Both the position numbers and the translations under genes were made by a program. The notes beneath the pieces were generated by a model. The model saw nothing but the letters and a program-made list of their open reading frames with translations, was not told the origin of the DNA and ran no database searches. DNA of 64,000 nt, taken from NCBI RefSeq assembly GCF_012932215.1, contig NZ_CP048788.1:310001-374000 (forward strand), read 5' to 3'. The stretch is from Roseobacter ponti (GTDB lineage Bacteria > Pseudomonadota > Alphaproteobacteria > Rhodobacterales > Rhodobacteraceae). Positions 35,528-43,485 of this stretch are shown piece after piece (within the stretch, counting starts at the first letter, position 1; each line of letters begins with the position of its first letter).

Positions 35528-37032
35528 ATGACTGCTCCGATTTGCCAGGGCACGAATTCGTAATCCCCGAGGCCCTGAGCTTCGGATTTGCTGGCCTCGC
35601 CTGAGGCCACGCGCAGAAACAGCTCATAGATCTCGCGGCCCTTTTCCTCGACGCTCACGCCTTCGGTCAGGATGGTGCCGGCATCGACGTCCATATCTTC
35701 GGACATGCGTTTTGCCATGGCGGAATTGGTCGCGACCTTGATGGTCGGGCTGGGTTTGGAGCCAAAGGCTGAGCCCCGCCCGGTGGTGAAACACACCAGA
35801 TTGCAGCCCCCCGCGATCTGCCCCGTGACCGAGGCCGGGTCATAGCCGGGGCTGTCCATAAAGGTGAAACCGCGCGCCGTGACGGGTTCGGCGTATTTGT
35901 AAACGCCGGTCAGGGGCGAGGTACCGCCCTTGGCTGCCGCCCCAAGCGATTTTTCCAGGATCGTGGTCAGTCCGCCTTTTTTGTTGCCGGGCGAAGGGTT
36001 ATTGTCCATCGAGCCCTTGTTGCGCGCGGTGTAGTCTTCCCACCAGCGGATCAGACCAATCAAACGGTCTCCGGTGGCCCGGTCCACGGCGCGCCGGGTC
36101 AGCAGATGTTCGGCCCCATAGATCTCGGGCGTTTCGGCAAGGACACCGGTGCCGCCCTGTGCTGTCAGCAGATCACATGCATACCCGAGGGCCGGGTTGG
36201 CGGTGATCCCGGACCAGGCATCCGATCCGCCACATTGCAGCGCGACTTTAAGCTCTGACGCCGGGCAGGGCGTACGCGTTGCCTGACTGGCGAGCGGCAG
36301 CATGGCTTCGATCTTCGCGATGCCGGCCTCGATGGTGCGCCGCAGACCTGCAACCGACTGGATATTCATCACCTGAAAGGTCGGGCCCTGTTTCAGACCG
36401 TAAGCTTCGAGCAGCCAGTCGATCTGGTTCATTTCGCATCCGAGGCCCACCATCAGCACACCGGCATGGTTGGGGTGGCGGGCGTAACCCCACATGACGC
36501 GCTGCAACGCCTCGAACCCGTCACCATCGCCGGCCATGCCACAGCCGGTGCCGTGCACGAAGGCCACAACACCATCCACATTCGGATACTCCTCCAGCCG
36601 TTCCGGCGTGAAATGCGCGGCGATCTGGCGCGCGGCCGTGGCCGAGCAGTTCACCGAAGTGACGATGGCGATGTAATTGCGCGTGCCGACCGTGCCGTTT
36701 TCACGACGGTAGCCCATAAAGGTGTCGCGCCGATCTTCCGGGACGGGCGTAACAGCGCGCAGGTCGGTCGAGAATTCATACTCGGCTTCGGTGTTGCGGA
36801 ACTCGACGTTCTGAGTGTGAACGTGATCGCCCGCGGCAATGTCTCCGGCGGCGTAGCCGATGATCTGCGCGTATTTGCGCACCGCCTCGCCGGCGGCGAT
36901 GTCCCGGGTGGCGATCTTGTGGCCGGAGGGGATGAGGGCGCGGGTTGTGGTGTCTTCGACGGTAACGCCGGCTTCAAGCGCGCGGGTTGCTGTCACGACA
37001 TTGTCGGACTTATCAAGGCGGACGGTGTCCAT
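35524..37032 (-). CDS. uxaA: UxaA family dehydratase (altronate dehydratase-like)
   Basis: 502 residues. An N-terminal SAF domain (~1-85, with GHKIATRDIAAGEAVRKYAQ) is followed by the UxaA/GarD catalytic domain: YRRENGTVGTRNYIAI, HGTGCGM, GLGCEMNQ, LQCGGSDAWSGITANPALG and GGCNLVCFTTGRGSAFG. The conserved Cys residues fit the metal-dependent active site. D-altronate to KDG is the reference reaction, but galactarate-type substrates are possible. The ATG at 37032 follows AAAGGAGA. It is 10 bases from the upstream dioxygenase gene. Confidence 0.9.
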   Translation of the reverse strand: MDTVRLDKSDNVVTATRALEAGVTVEDTTTRALIPSGHKIATRDIAAGEAVRKYAQIIGYAAGDIAAGDHVHTQNVEFRNTEAEYEFSTDLRAVTPVPEDRRDTFMGYRRENGTVGTRNYIAIVTSVNCSATAARQIAAHFTPERLEEYPNVDGVVAFVHGTGCGMAGDGDGFEALQRVMWGYARHPNHAGVLMVGLGCEMNQIDWLLEAYGLKQGPTFQVMNIQSVAGLRRTIEAGIAKIEAMLPLASQATRTPCPASELKVALQCGGSDAWSGITANPALGYACDLLTAQGGTGVLAETPEIYGAEHLLTRRAVDRATGDRLIGLIRWWEDYTARNKGSMDNNPSPGNKKGGLTTILEKSLGAAAKGGTSPLTGVYKYAEPVTARGFTFMDSPGYDPASVTGQIAGGCNLVCFTTGRGSAFGSKPSPTIKVATNSAMAKRMSEDMDVDAGTILTEGVSVEEKGREIYELFLRVASGEASKSEAQGLGDYEFVPWQIGAVM

Positions 37033-37042
37033 CAGGTCTCCT

Positions 37043-37993
37043 TTACGCGCAGAAAGGCGCGTCGCTTTGCCAGCGGTGGATCGGAATATGCGGCTCCTGT
37101 GACAGGGTCGCGCGGGCATCTTCCCACATAAACCGCCACCTGCGCCAGTCCGTAAGCATGGTTTCGGGGGCCGCAGCGCTGCGCGCAATAAACTCCGGGA
37201 AATGCGCGCGCCCGGTCGGCTGTCCCGTCACGTTGTAGCGAAGATCGAACGACCAGCGGAACCCGTCTGTGCGGTTGACCCGCGAGGCATGCGGCGTCAG
37301 CGGATGAAAGAGCACGACCCCACCTGCGGGCACTGGCAGGGGCACGGCGGCAGCCTCATCAATGAAATCATCGGCAATGGCCGTCTGTACCCTCGGGCAG
37401 TGCGGCAGCATTCTGTCGGCGGCTTCCGGAATGACCTGCAGACACCCGTTTTCCAGGGTGGCGTCTGTCATAGCGATCCAGACGGTGATCATGTCGGTCT
37501 GATCCGCTTCGGCGTGCCCGACCCCGCGATCCTGATGCCAGTCGGTGGCGGTGATATGGGCGCGGATCTCGTCACCCTTCAGCGTGCGTGCAGGGGGTTT
37601 GATGCGCACATGCTGGATCGGGTTCGAGGTGATTTCCGGACCGATCAGGCTTTGCACGATATCGAGGATTTCTTCGCAGCGCAGCAGATCAAAAACCGCT
37701 GGCCCGAAGTGCATCGGCGTGTCAGGCGTGATCTCCTCGCCCGGCAGGCTGATGTCCATCGGCTGAAACCAGTCGCAGCCGGCGTCATATCCGACCTGCA
37801 GCTTATCCCAGAAACTCTCAAGCCGGTCTGGTGGGGTGGTGATCCGCCCCTCTGCATGCCAGCGGGCGCAGAGCTGATCAAGAAGGCCCTCGTATTCGTC
37901 CTTTACAGCATCCCGGGTGACCTTCGGAACCACGTCCGGCACAACCAGATACCCGTCGGTTCTGAAGGATTGAATCTGTTCGTGCGTGAGCAT
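37043..37993 (-). CDS. Phytanoyl-CoA dioxygenase (PhyH) family protein (b)
   Basis: 316 residues. It retains the iron triad His153/Asp155 in WHQDRGVGHAEADQ and His235 in PLTPHASRVN, with Arg246 nearby for 2-oxoglutarate. It is clearly different from the other PhyH protein of this operon: longer N-terminal region, little shared sequence outside motifs, so it probably has a separate substrate. The ATG at 37993 has a strong AGGAGGA upstream. It lies between the TRAP large permease gene and the UxaA-like gene. Substrate unknown. Confidence 0.88.
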   Translation of the reverse strand: MLTHEQIQSFRTDGYLVVPDVVPKVTRDAVKDEYEGLLDQLCARWHAEGRITTPPDRLESFWDKLQVGYDAGCDWFQPMDISLPGEEITPDTPMHFGPAVFDLLRCEEILDIVQSLIGPEITSNPIQHVRIKPPARTLKGDEIRAHITATDWHQDRGVGHAEADQTDMITVWIAMTDATLENGCLQVIPEAADRMLPHCPRVQTAIADDFIDEAAAVPLPVPAGGVVLFHPLTPHASRVNRTDGFRWSFDLRYNVTGQPTGRAHFPEFIARSAAAPETMLTDWRRWRFMWEDARATLSQEPHIPIHRWQSDAPFCA

Positions 37994-38006
37994 CTCGTCC
38001 TCCTGA

Positions 38007-39632
38007 TCACGGAAGCAGCAACGTAACAATCGGGGGCCAGATCAGCAGAACAGACAGTGCGCAGAGCTGGATGCCGATAAACGGCAGAAAGCCTTTGAAA
38101 ATGTCGGTCAGGCTGATGTGTGGCGGTGCGACTGATTTGAGGTAAAAGGCCGCGGGGCCAAAGGGCGGGCTGAGAAAGCTGACCTGCATGTTCATACAGA
38201 ACACGACGCCAAACCAGATCGCCACGTGACGCGGGTTGAGTTCACCGAAGACGCCGATTTCCTCAATCGGCAGACGCTGCACGATCGGCAGAAAAACCGG
38301 GATGATCAGCAGCACAATTCCGACCCAGTCCATGAACGCACCCATAAAGAGCAGGATGACCATCATCGCGAGAATAATACCCATGGTCGGCAGATCGGAA
38401 CCCACGATGAAATCGGCGACATAAACCGGGCCGCCGGCGATGGTGTAGGCACCGGCGAGGGCCGCAGCACCGATGGTCACCCAGATAATTGTGCCGGTGG
38501 ATTTCAGCGTGCGCATCAGGCTGTCCCAGACCAGATCAAAGGAGCCCTCGCCACGCAGAATGGCGATAACGAGCACGGCGAGCGCGCCCATGCCGGCGGC
38601 TTCGGTGATGCCGGTAATACCGCCATAGATTGACCCCATGACCACGCCGATGACGACGATGGGTGGCACAAGCCCTTTGCCCATGTTCCATCCGGTGGCA
38701 GTGGTTTTGCGCCCCAGCACGGCAAACATCATGATAAAGGCCACAATGACCGCACCGCCAAACCATGGCAGATAATCGGCTGTGCCATAGGCGATATCGG
38801 CGCCGGTATTGCGGGCATTCTGCCCGGCCAGCTCAAAGAAAAGGGCGCGCAGAAAGAGCACGGTGGAGAACCCAGCGACCAGCACCGACAGGAAAGCCAG
38901 AAAGAGCTTCAGCTTTTCAATGCCCACCGGTTCACCTTCGACGGGGTCGGGCAGGGGTGCGTCTTCGGGGCGCATCTGGGTGCGGATGATGATGTAGATT
39001 ATGATAAAGCTCGCGAGCATGAAGCCCGGCAGGAAGGACGCGGTAAAGAGCGCCTTTATCGAGGTCTCGGTGATCAGACCATAGATGATCAGCACAATTG
39101 AGGGCGGGATCATCGTACCAAGGCTGCCAGAGGCACAGATTGTCCCGATGGCAAGGTTCTGGTTGTATCCCAGGCGCAGCATCTGCGGCAGCGCGATCAG
39201 GCCGAGCAGAACAACCTCGCCGCCGATGATGCCCGACATCGCCGCCATGATGACCGCCATGATCGAGGTCACGATGGCAATGCCGCCGCGCGTGCGGTTC
39301 AGCCAGATGTTCAGCGAGGAATACATATCCTTTGCAATGCCCGACCGTTCCAGCAGGGCCGCCATGAAGATAAAGAGCGGAATGGATATGAGTACGTAAT
39401 CGGTCAGCAGCCCGTATATCTTCTGCGCCAGAATATTGAGCGGCCCCGAGCCCGGTCTGCCCGTGAGGATGCCGTCGCCAAACGTGAGCGGGTTCATCAG
39501 AAGTGTCGGTTCAAACTTCATCACCAGCACGAGAACCGCGAGGATTGCCGAGGCAAATCCGAGTGGCATCCCGATGGCGAGAAGCAGGACAAGGCCCAGC
39601 ATCAGGACCATCGAAATTGTTCCGATATCCAT
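38007..39632 (-). CDS. TRAP transporter large permease subunit (DctM family)
   Basis: 541 residues with 12 or more hydrophobic helices. It is the ion-coupled transport subunit in the inner membrane. GIIGGEVVLLGLIALPQM, ICASGSLGTMIPPSIVLIIY and MNMQVSFLSPPFGPAAFYL are DctM signatures. It is longer than the ~425-residue classical DctM because of an insertion around residues 220-330. The start shares one base with the small-subunit stop (TGATG). Long M subunits of this kind pair with long Q subunits, as here. Confidence 0.94.
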   Translation of the reverse strand: MDIGTISMVLMLGLVLLLAIGMPLGFASAILAVLVLVMKFEPTLLMNPLTFGDGILTGRPGSGPLNILAQKIYGLLTDYVLISIPLFIFMAALLERSGIAKDMYSSLNIWLNRTRGGIAIVTSIMAVIMAAMSGIIGGEVVLLGLIALPQMLRLGYNQNLAIGTICASGSLGTMIPPSIVLIIYGLITETSIKALFTASFLPGFMLASFIIIYIIIRTQMRPEDAPLPDPVEGEPVGIEKLKLFLAFLSVLVAGFSTVLFLRALFFELAGQNARNTGADIAYGTADYLPWFGGAVIVAFIMMFAVLGRKTTATGWNMGKGLVPPIVVIGVVMGSIYGGITGITEAAGMGALAVLVIAILRGEGSFDLVWDSLMRTLKSTGTIIWVTIGAAALAGAYTIAGGPVYVADFIVGSDLPTMGIILAMMVILLFMGAFMDWVGIVLLIIPVFLPIVQRLPIEEIGVFGELNPRHVAIWFGVVFCMNMQVSFLSPPFGPAAFYLKSVAPPHISLTDIFKGFLPFIGIQLCALSVLLIWPPIVTLLLP

Positions 39633-40537
39633 CAGCTTTTCCCCGGTGTGTTAGATTGTATTGACCCGCGTGTGACGTCGAGATCGCCCGTTCCGTCGGC
39701 GCCGACTGCGGCTCTGAGACGGTCCAGTTCGTCCTGATCAATGTCATCGGCGGCGGTGTGGATCACCGGCTCGGCGTTCCAGTCGGAGATGAGGTTGACG
39801 ATGGCCTGAAAGGCGACCAGCACCATCACAAGCAGAACCATCGGTTTGAGTGTCGCCGGGATCGGCGGGTCAAAGACGGTGCCGAATGTTTCCCAGCGGT
39901 AAAATTTGTCGAAAGCCTCACCGTATCCGCCGTACACGAGGAAAAAAGCAAAGGTCACGATGAGCGTGGTCGAGATGATGTCACAGACCCTCTGCAGCCA
40001 TCGGGGCATCATGTCATAGAGCAGGAAGATGCGGATGTGGCTGCGCTGCTGCATGGCGTAAAGCCCTGCACAAAGAAACACGAAACCCGCCAGCCAGAGC
40101 GACAGTTCGTTGGCCCAGAGGGTCGGTGCCTCGAAGACATAGCGCAGGATCACTTCGTAGATCATCACCGAGCAGAGCAGCACGATCAGCATCATGGTCA
40201 GACGGCCGATGAAAACAGCGAGCCTGTCGAGCGGCTTCCAGCTTTCAAACTCCATCGGCGCGCGGCGCACGGTTCTGACGCCGATGATACCGAAGACCGG
40301 CAGCAGCAGCAGGGCCGCCCAGTCCACCGCATCCGCGTATCCGCCAAAGAGGCCCGTCATGCTGTCCGTCACATCTATGCGTGCAAACAGGGCACTCAGT
40401 TTATCGTATTGAGAGGGATCTTTAGGCGGAAACCACGAGAGGGTAAAGGCCGGAAGGTGCCAGGTCAGCCAGCCGGCGCAGAGAATAAAGGCGAGCGGGG
40501 CAAGCCACTCGACCAGGCTTCCGGATTTTTCTTCCAT
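39632..40537 (-). CDS. TRAP transporter small permease subunit (DctQ family), long form
   Basis: 301 residues, well above the usual 160-200 for DctQ. The conserved DctQ core is at ~110-240 (RLTMMLIVLLCSVMIYEVIL, NELSLWLAGFVFLCAGLYAM, RSHIRIFLLYDMMPRWLQR). Two extra hydrophobic segments lie in the N-terminal 100 residues, and a charged tail (ADDIDQDELDRLRAAVGADG) follows. It follows the SBP gene after a 101-base gap that contains a terminator hairpin. Confidence 0.9.
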   Translation of the reverse strand: MEEKSGSLVEWLAPLAFILCAGWLTWHLPAFTLSWFPPKDPSQYDKLSALFARIDVTDSMTGLFGGYADAVDWAALLLLPVFGIIGVRTVRRAPMEFESWKPLDRLAVFIGRLTMMLIVLLCSVMIYEVILRYVFEAPTLWANELSLWLAGFVFLCAGLYAMQQRSHIRIFLLYDMMPRWLQRVCDIISTTLIVTFAFFLVYGGYGEAFDKFYRWETFGTVFDPPIPATLKPMVLLVMVLVAFQAIVNLISDWNAEPVIHTAADDIDQDELDRLRAAVGADGTGDLDVTRGSIQSNTPGKS

Positions 40538-40590
40538 GATGTCCCCCCCGGACGCTTTGGCCGATTATTTTTTATGTGTCCCGGCCAGAG

Positions 40591-40622
40591 ACAAAAAGAC
40601 CCCGCCTTTTGGCAGGCGGGGT
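40591..40622 (-). terminator. Intrinsic (partial) terminator between TRAP SBP and permease genes
   Basis: On the minus strand an 8-bp perfect stem ACCCCGCC/GGCGGGGT (40622-40599, 8-base loop) is followed by CTTTTTGT (40598-40591). It lies 17 bases after the SBP stop. The placement suggests it trims most transcripts after the abundant binding protein and lets some read into the permease and the downstream catabolic genes. Confidence 0.8.
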
Positions 40623-40638
40623 CCGTTTTCAGGTCAGC

Positions 40639-41661
40639 TTACTGCTTGAGGCCAAGCTGCTCGAGGTAGGCAAGGTGGCTTTCCACCAGGGCTTTGGCTT
40701 CGGGCGTGTCGGCGAACTCCGGCCATGTGGCCTGAGCCGCAGCACGGAACTTCGCCAGCTCTTCAGGGGCCCACTGCGACAGGGTCACACCCTGCTCGCG
40801 CAGCGTTGCGGCGGCTTCGGCGTTCTTTTTCTCGAACGTCAGAGCGGTGCGCAGCGCCAGCGCTTCCATCGCAACCTTCATGATCTTCTGGTGGTGCGCA
40901 GGCATCGCGTCGAATACGGCCTTGTTGCACGCCAGGTGATCAGACGGCATGGAGTGAAAGCCGGGGAAGTTGGCATATTTCACGATGTCATAGAGACCCA
41001 AGCCCACGTTGTTGGCGAGGCCCGATGCATCCGCACCATCAATGATGCCTGTTTCCAGAGCAGTAAAGATCTCTGTAAAGTCCATCACGATCGGCGAAGC
41101 GCCGAGCTTTTCAAAGATCTTTGTTTCCATGCCGGGGGGCGAACGGAATTTCCAGTCTTTGAAGTCTTCGACCTTGGCGATTGGCTTGGAAGAGGCAAAG
41201 CTCTCCTGGCCGTAAACCCACCAGCCGATCAGCTCCATGCCGTATTTGTTATAAAGCGGTGCAGCCGCCTCACGGCCACCGCCGTAATAGAGCCAGCTCA
41301 GCTGCTGATAGGGCGTGTCGTAGCCACCCATGATGTCGCCCACAAACTGGAACGCTGAGTTCTTGCCGGTCTGGTAGCCACCGCCGGTCATGTCACAGTC
41401 AAGAATGCCCGTGGATGCAGCGTCAAATGTCTCAACCGATTTCACAACGGAAGACGAATAGAACATCTCGACGTTGATTTCGCCGTTTGACATGTCCTGG
41501 ATGTCTTCTACGTATTGAGCGGCCAGCTTGCCGGACACCGTTTCGGGTGCATAGTGTGTCTGAATGCGCAGGTTTGTTGTGTCGGCCGACGCGGTAAATG
41601 CGGTCGAAGCAGCGAGTGCTGCCACAGCGGCGACGGACGCCGCCCTTTTTATCATTGTCAT
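40639..41661 (-). CDS. TRAP transporter substrate-binding protein (DctP family)
   Basis: 340 residues with a Sec signal peptide (RAASVAAVAALAASTAFTAS, cleavage near residue 26). Periplasmic receptor for an organic acid. KFRSPPGMETKIFEKLGASP contains the conserved Arg that salt-bridges the ligand carboxylate, and TALETGIIDGADASG is also typical. The ligand is probably a sugar acid or uronate given the operon. First gene of the leftward cluster, with its promoter in the 187-base divergent region shared with the GntR gene. Confidence 0.94.
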   Translation of the reverse strand: MTMIKRAASVAAVAALAASTAFTASADTTNLRIQTHYAPETVSGKLAAQYVEDIQDMSNGEINVEMFYSSSVVKSVETFDAASTGILDCDMTGGGYQTGKNSAFQFVGDIMGGYDTPYQQLSWLYYGGGREAAAPLYNKYGMELIGWWVYGQESFASSKPIAKVEDFKDWKFRSPPGMETKIFEKLGASPIVMDFTEIFTALETGIIDGADASGLANNVGLGLYDIVKYANFPGFHSMPSDHLACNKAVFDAMPAHHQKIMKVAMEALALRTALTFEKKNAEAAATLREQGVTLSQWAPEELAKFRAAAQATWPEFADTPEAKALVESHLAYLEQLGLKQ

Positions 41662-41720
41662 GTTGTCCTCCCAGACGTTAAGCGCGCTGTTTTGCCGGGG
41701 TTCCGGGCCCCGTTTCTGAT

Positions 41721-41739
41721 TACGCTAACAAAACGTTAG
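41721..41739. promoter_or_regulatory. Candidate operator in the dctP/gntR divergent region
   Basis: TACGCTAAC at 41721-41729 is followed by AAAAC and GTTAG, making the inverted repeat CTAAC-N5-GTTAG (41725-41739). The 9-mer TACGCTAAC occurs again at 44430-44438 in the other control region of this island. It lies about 60 bases before the dctP start, a sensible place for the FCD/GntR regulator encoded at 41849. The following 41755-41815 is strongly AT-rich and may hold the gntR promoter. Confidence 0.45.
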
Positions 41740-41848
41740 GCTGAGCAGGGTGCCCGCGCAAGAAAATATTTTATTTTCGCATAATTTTGATATTTTGTTT
41801 GAATTTCGAAAATTTCGCCGTAACCCTGAAGGCCAGCGGGGGGCTATC

Positions 41849-42538
41849 ATGCGAACGCAGGACGCGGACATTTTCGACGATATGCGACATCGCCTGATCA
41901 CCGGCGAGTTCGGCTACGGTATCAAACTGCGCGCTGAAAAGCTACGGTCCGATTACAACTGCTCGGCCAGCACCGTGCGTGAAGTACTGTTCCGTCTGTC
42001 TACTGTCGGGCTGGTCGATTTTCAGGAGCAGCGCGGATTTCGTTCGCCGGAGCAGTCGGTTGAACGCCAGCACGATCTCACGCACATGCGCATTATGCTG
42101 GAAAGCGAGGGGGCGTGCCTTTCGATCCGTCTGGGCGGCGTGGAGTGGGAATCGCGGCTGAGTGCGGCGCATCACAAGCTCTCGCACATCGAGATGCGGG
42201 TGCGCTCGTCGGGGGATGTCTCGCCTTTGCTGAGCCTGTGGAGCCGGGCCGAGCAGGAGTTCCATGAAACACTGATTGAGGCCAGCGGGTCAGCTCTTTT
42301 GATTCGCACCCACCAGGTAATTTACGAACAGTTTCGCCAGCAGCTGGTCTCGGCCGAGACCAACTATGGCTATTTTCCTGAGAATATCCCCGAGCATCAG
42401 GCGATTCTGGACGCGGCCCTGGACCGGAATGAGGATCTCGTGCGCAAACGGGTGCATGATCACCTCTCGCGCAACCTCAGCACGCCGTTACCGGTCCCGC
42501 ATCAGGCCGTCGCTTTTGGCAAATCCTCTTTGATGTAG
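41849..42538 (+). CDS. GntR family transcriptional regulator (FCD/FadR subfamily)
   Basis: 229 residues. N-terminal winged helix (FDDMRHRLITGEFGYGIKL, then CSASTVREVLFRLSTVGLVD) and C-terminal all-helical FCD ligand domain (HDLTHMRIMLESEGACLSIR, FHETLIEASGS, EHQAILDAALDRNEDLVRKR) with metal/ligand-binding His residues. Such regulators bind sugar acids and usually repress. The ATG at 41849 follows a GGGGGG ribosome site; the longer frame to 41750 runs through AT-rich promoter DNA. Divergent from the TRAP operon and tail-to-tail with denD (37-base overlap). Likely local regulator of the island. Confidence 0.9.
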   Translation: MRTQDADIFDDMRHRLITGEFGYGIKLRAEKLRSDYNCSASTVREVLFRLSTVGLVDFQEQRGFRSPEQSVERQHDLTHMRIMLESEGACLSIRLGGVEWESRLSAAHHKLSHIEMRVRSSGDVSPLLSLWSRAEQEFHETLIEASGSALLIRTHQVIYEQFRQQLVSAETNYGYFPENIPEHQAILDAALDRNEDLVRKRVHDHLSRNLSTPLPVPHQAVAFGKSSLM

Positions 42539-43485
42539 ACGTCGATGATTTCGTCAAAGCTGCTCTCGGCCTGAAACCCGAGGCCGATAGCGCGTTGCGG
42601 GTCGAAATTCCGCGGCCAGCCAGCGACGATTTTCATGATCGCCGGGTCCGGGGCAGAGCGGATCAGATCAACGGTTTTCTGACCCGCCGCCCGGCGCAGA
42701 GCTTCGATCTGCTCGGCCACGGTGCAGCTGATCCCGGGCAGGCTGAGCGCGCGGCGCCCTTCGAGCCGGTCCGTGTCCAGTGTTGCCGCGTGGGTTAGAA
42801 ACCCGGCCGCCGACCGCGGCGAGGCATGCCAGTGGCGCACCGTGTCGGGAACCGGCAGGATGGCCTCAACCCCGTTCAGCGGCTCTCGGATAATGCCTGA
42901 GAAAAACGACGAGGCGGCGAGGTTCGGTTTGCCCGGGCGCACACAGATCGTTGGCAGGCGCAGCGACAACCCGTCGATGTACCCTTTGCGGCTGAAATCG
43001 GTGACCATCAGCTCGCAGATTGCCTTTTGCGCGCCATAGCTCGTTTGCGGTGCGTTCAGAAATTCATCGCCGATCTTCTCCGGGAAAGGGGCGCCGAAGA
43101 CCGCGATTGATGAGGTAAACACGAGACGCGGCATCCACTGCCTGCCACTGGCGTCGTGTTCGGCGCGCAGGGCTTCCAGCAGATGCCACATCGACATCAT
43201 GTTTACCGCCCAGCCTTTCTCGAAATTCGTCTCAGCCTCACCGGAGACGATGGCGGCGAGATGAAAAATCACGTCAAATCGCGCGGCAGCAAGCGCGCCG
43301 ATGGTCGCCTGGTCCGTGATGTTTCCGGTCTTTTTTGTGACGCCGGTGACACCGTCCGGCGGGAAGGCCATGTCAAAAAGTGTGATGTCGGGCGATGCGT
43401 CTTGTCCGAGCCCTTCGGACTGCAGGCGTTTCGCGAGTTTCTGGCCGACCATGCCGCCGCCGCCAAGGATCAGAACCCGGGTCAT
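42502..43485 (-). CDS. denD: NAD-dependent epimerase/dehydratase family, D-erythronate dehydrogenase-like
   Basis: 327 residues, extended SDR. VLILGGGGMVGQKLA is the NAD loop, FHLAAIVSGEAE and SYGAQKAICELMV give the YxxxK active site, and LRLPTICVRPGKPNLAASSF is typical of DenD. DenD oxidises D-erythronate at C2/C3 toward 2-oxo acid in the tetronate pathway. It overlaps the LtnD-like gene by ATGA; OtnK, OtnC and OtnI of the canonical tetronate pathway are not in the window. Assignment to this subfamily is by overall resemblance. Confidence 0.82.
   Translation of the reverse strand: MTRVLILGGGGMVGQKLAKRLQSEGLGQDASPDITLFDMAFPPDGVTGVTKKTGNITDQATIGALAAARFDVIFHLAAIVSGEAETNFEKGWAVNMMSMWHLLEALRAEHDASGRQWMPRLVFTSSIAVFGAPFPEKIGDEFLNAPQTSYGAQKAICELMVTDFSRKGYIDGLSLRLPTICVRPGKPNLAASSFFSGIIREPLNGVEAILPVPDTVRHWHASPRSAAGFLTHAATLDTDRLEGRRALSLPGISCTVAEQIEALRRAAGQKTVDLIRSAPDPAIMKIVAGWPRNFDPQRAIGLGFQAESSFDEIIDVYIKEDLPKATA

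Noticed and set aside
41750-41848. 33-residue N-terminal extension of the GntR regulator
   Set aside because: It lies in AT-rich promoter DNA without a ribosome site, while ATG 41849 has a strong one and matches the family start.
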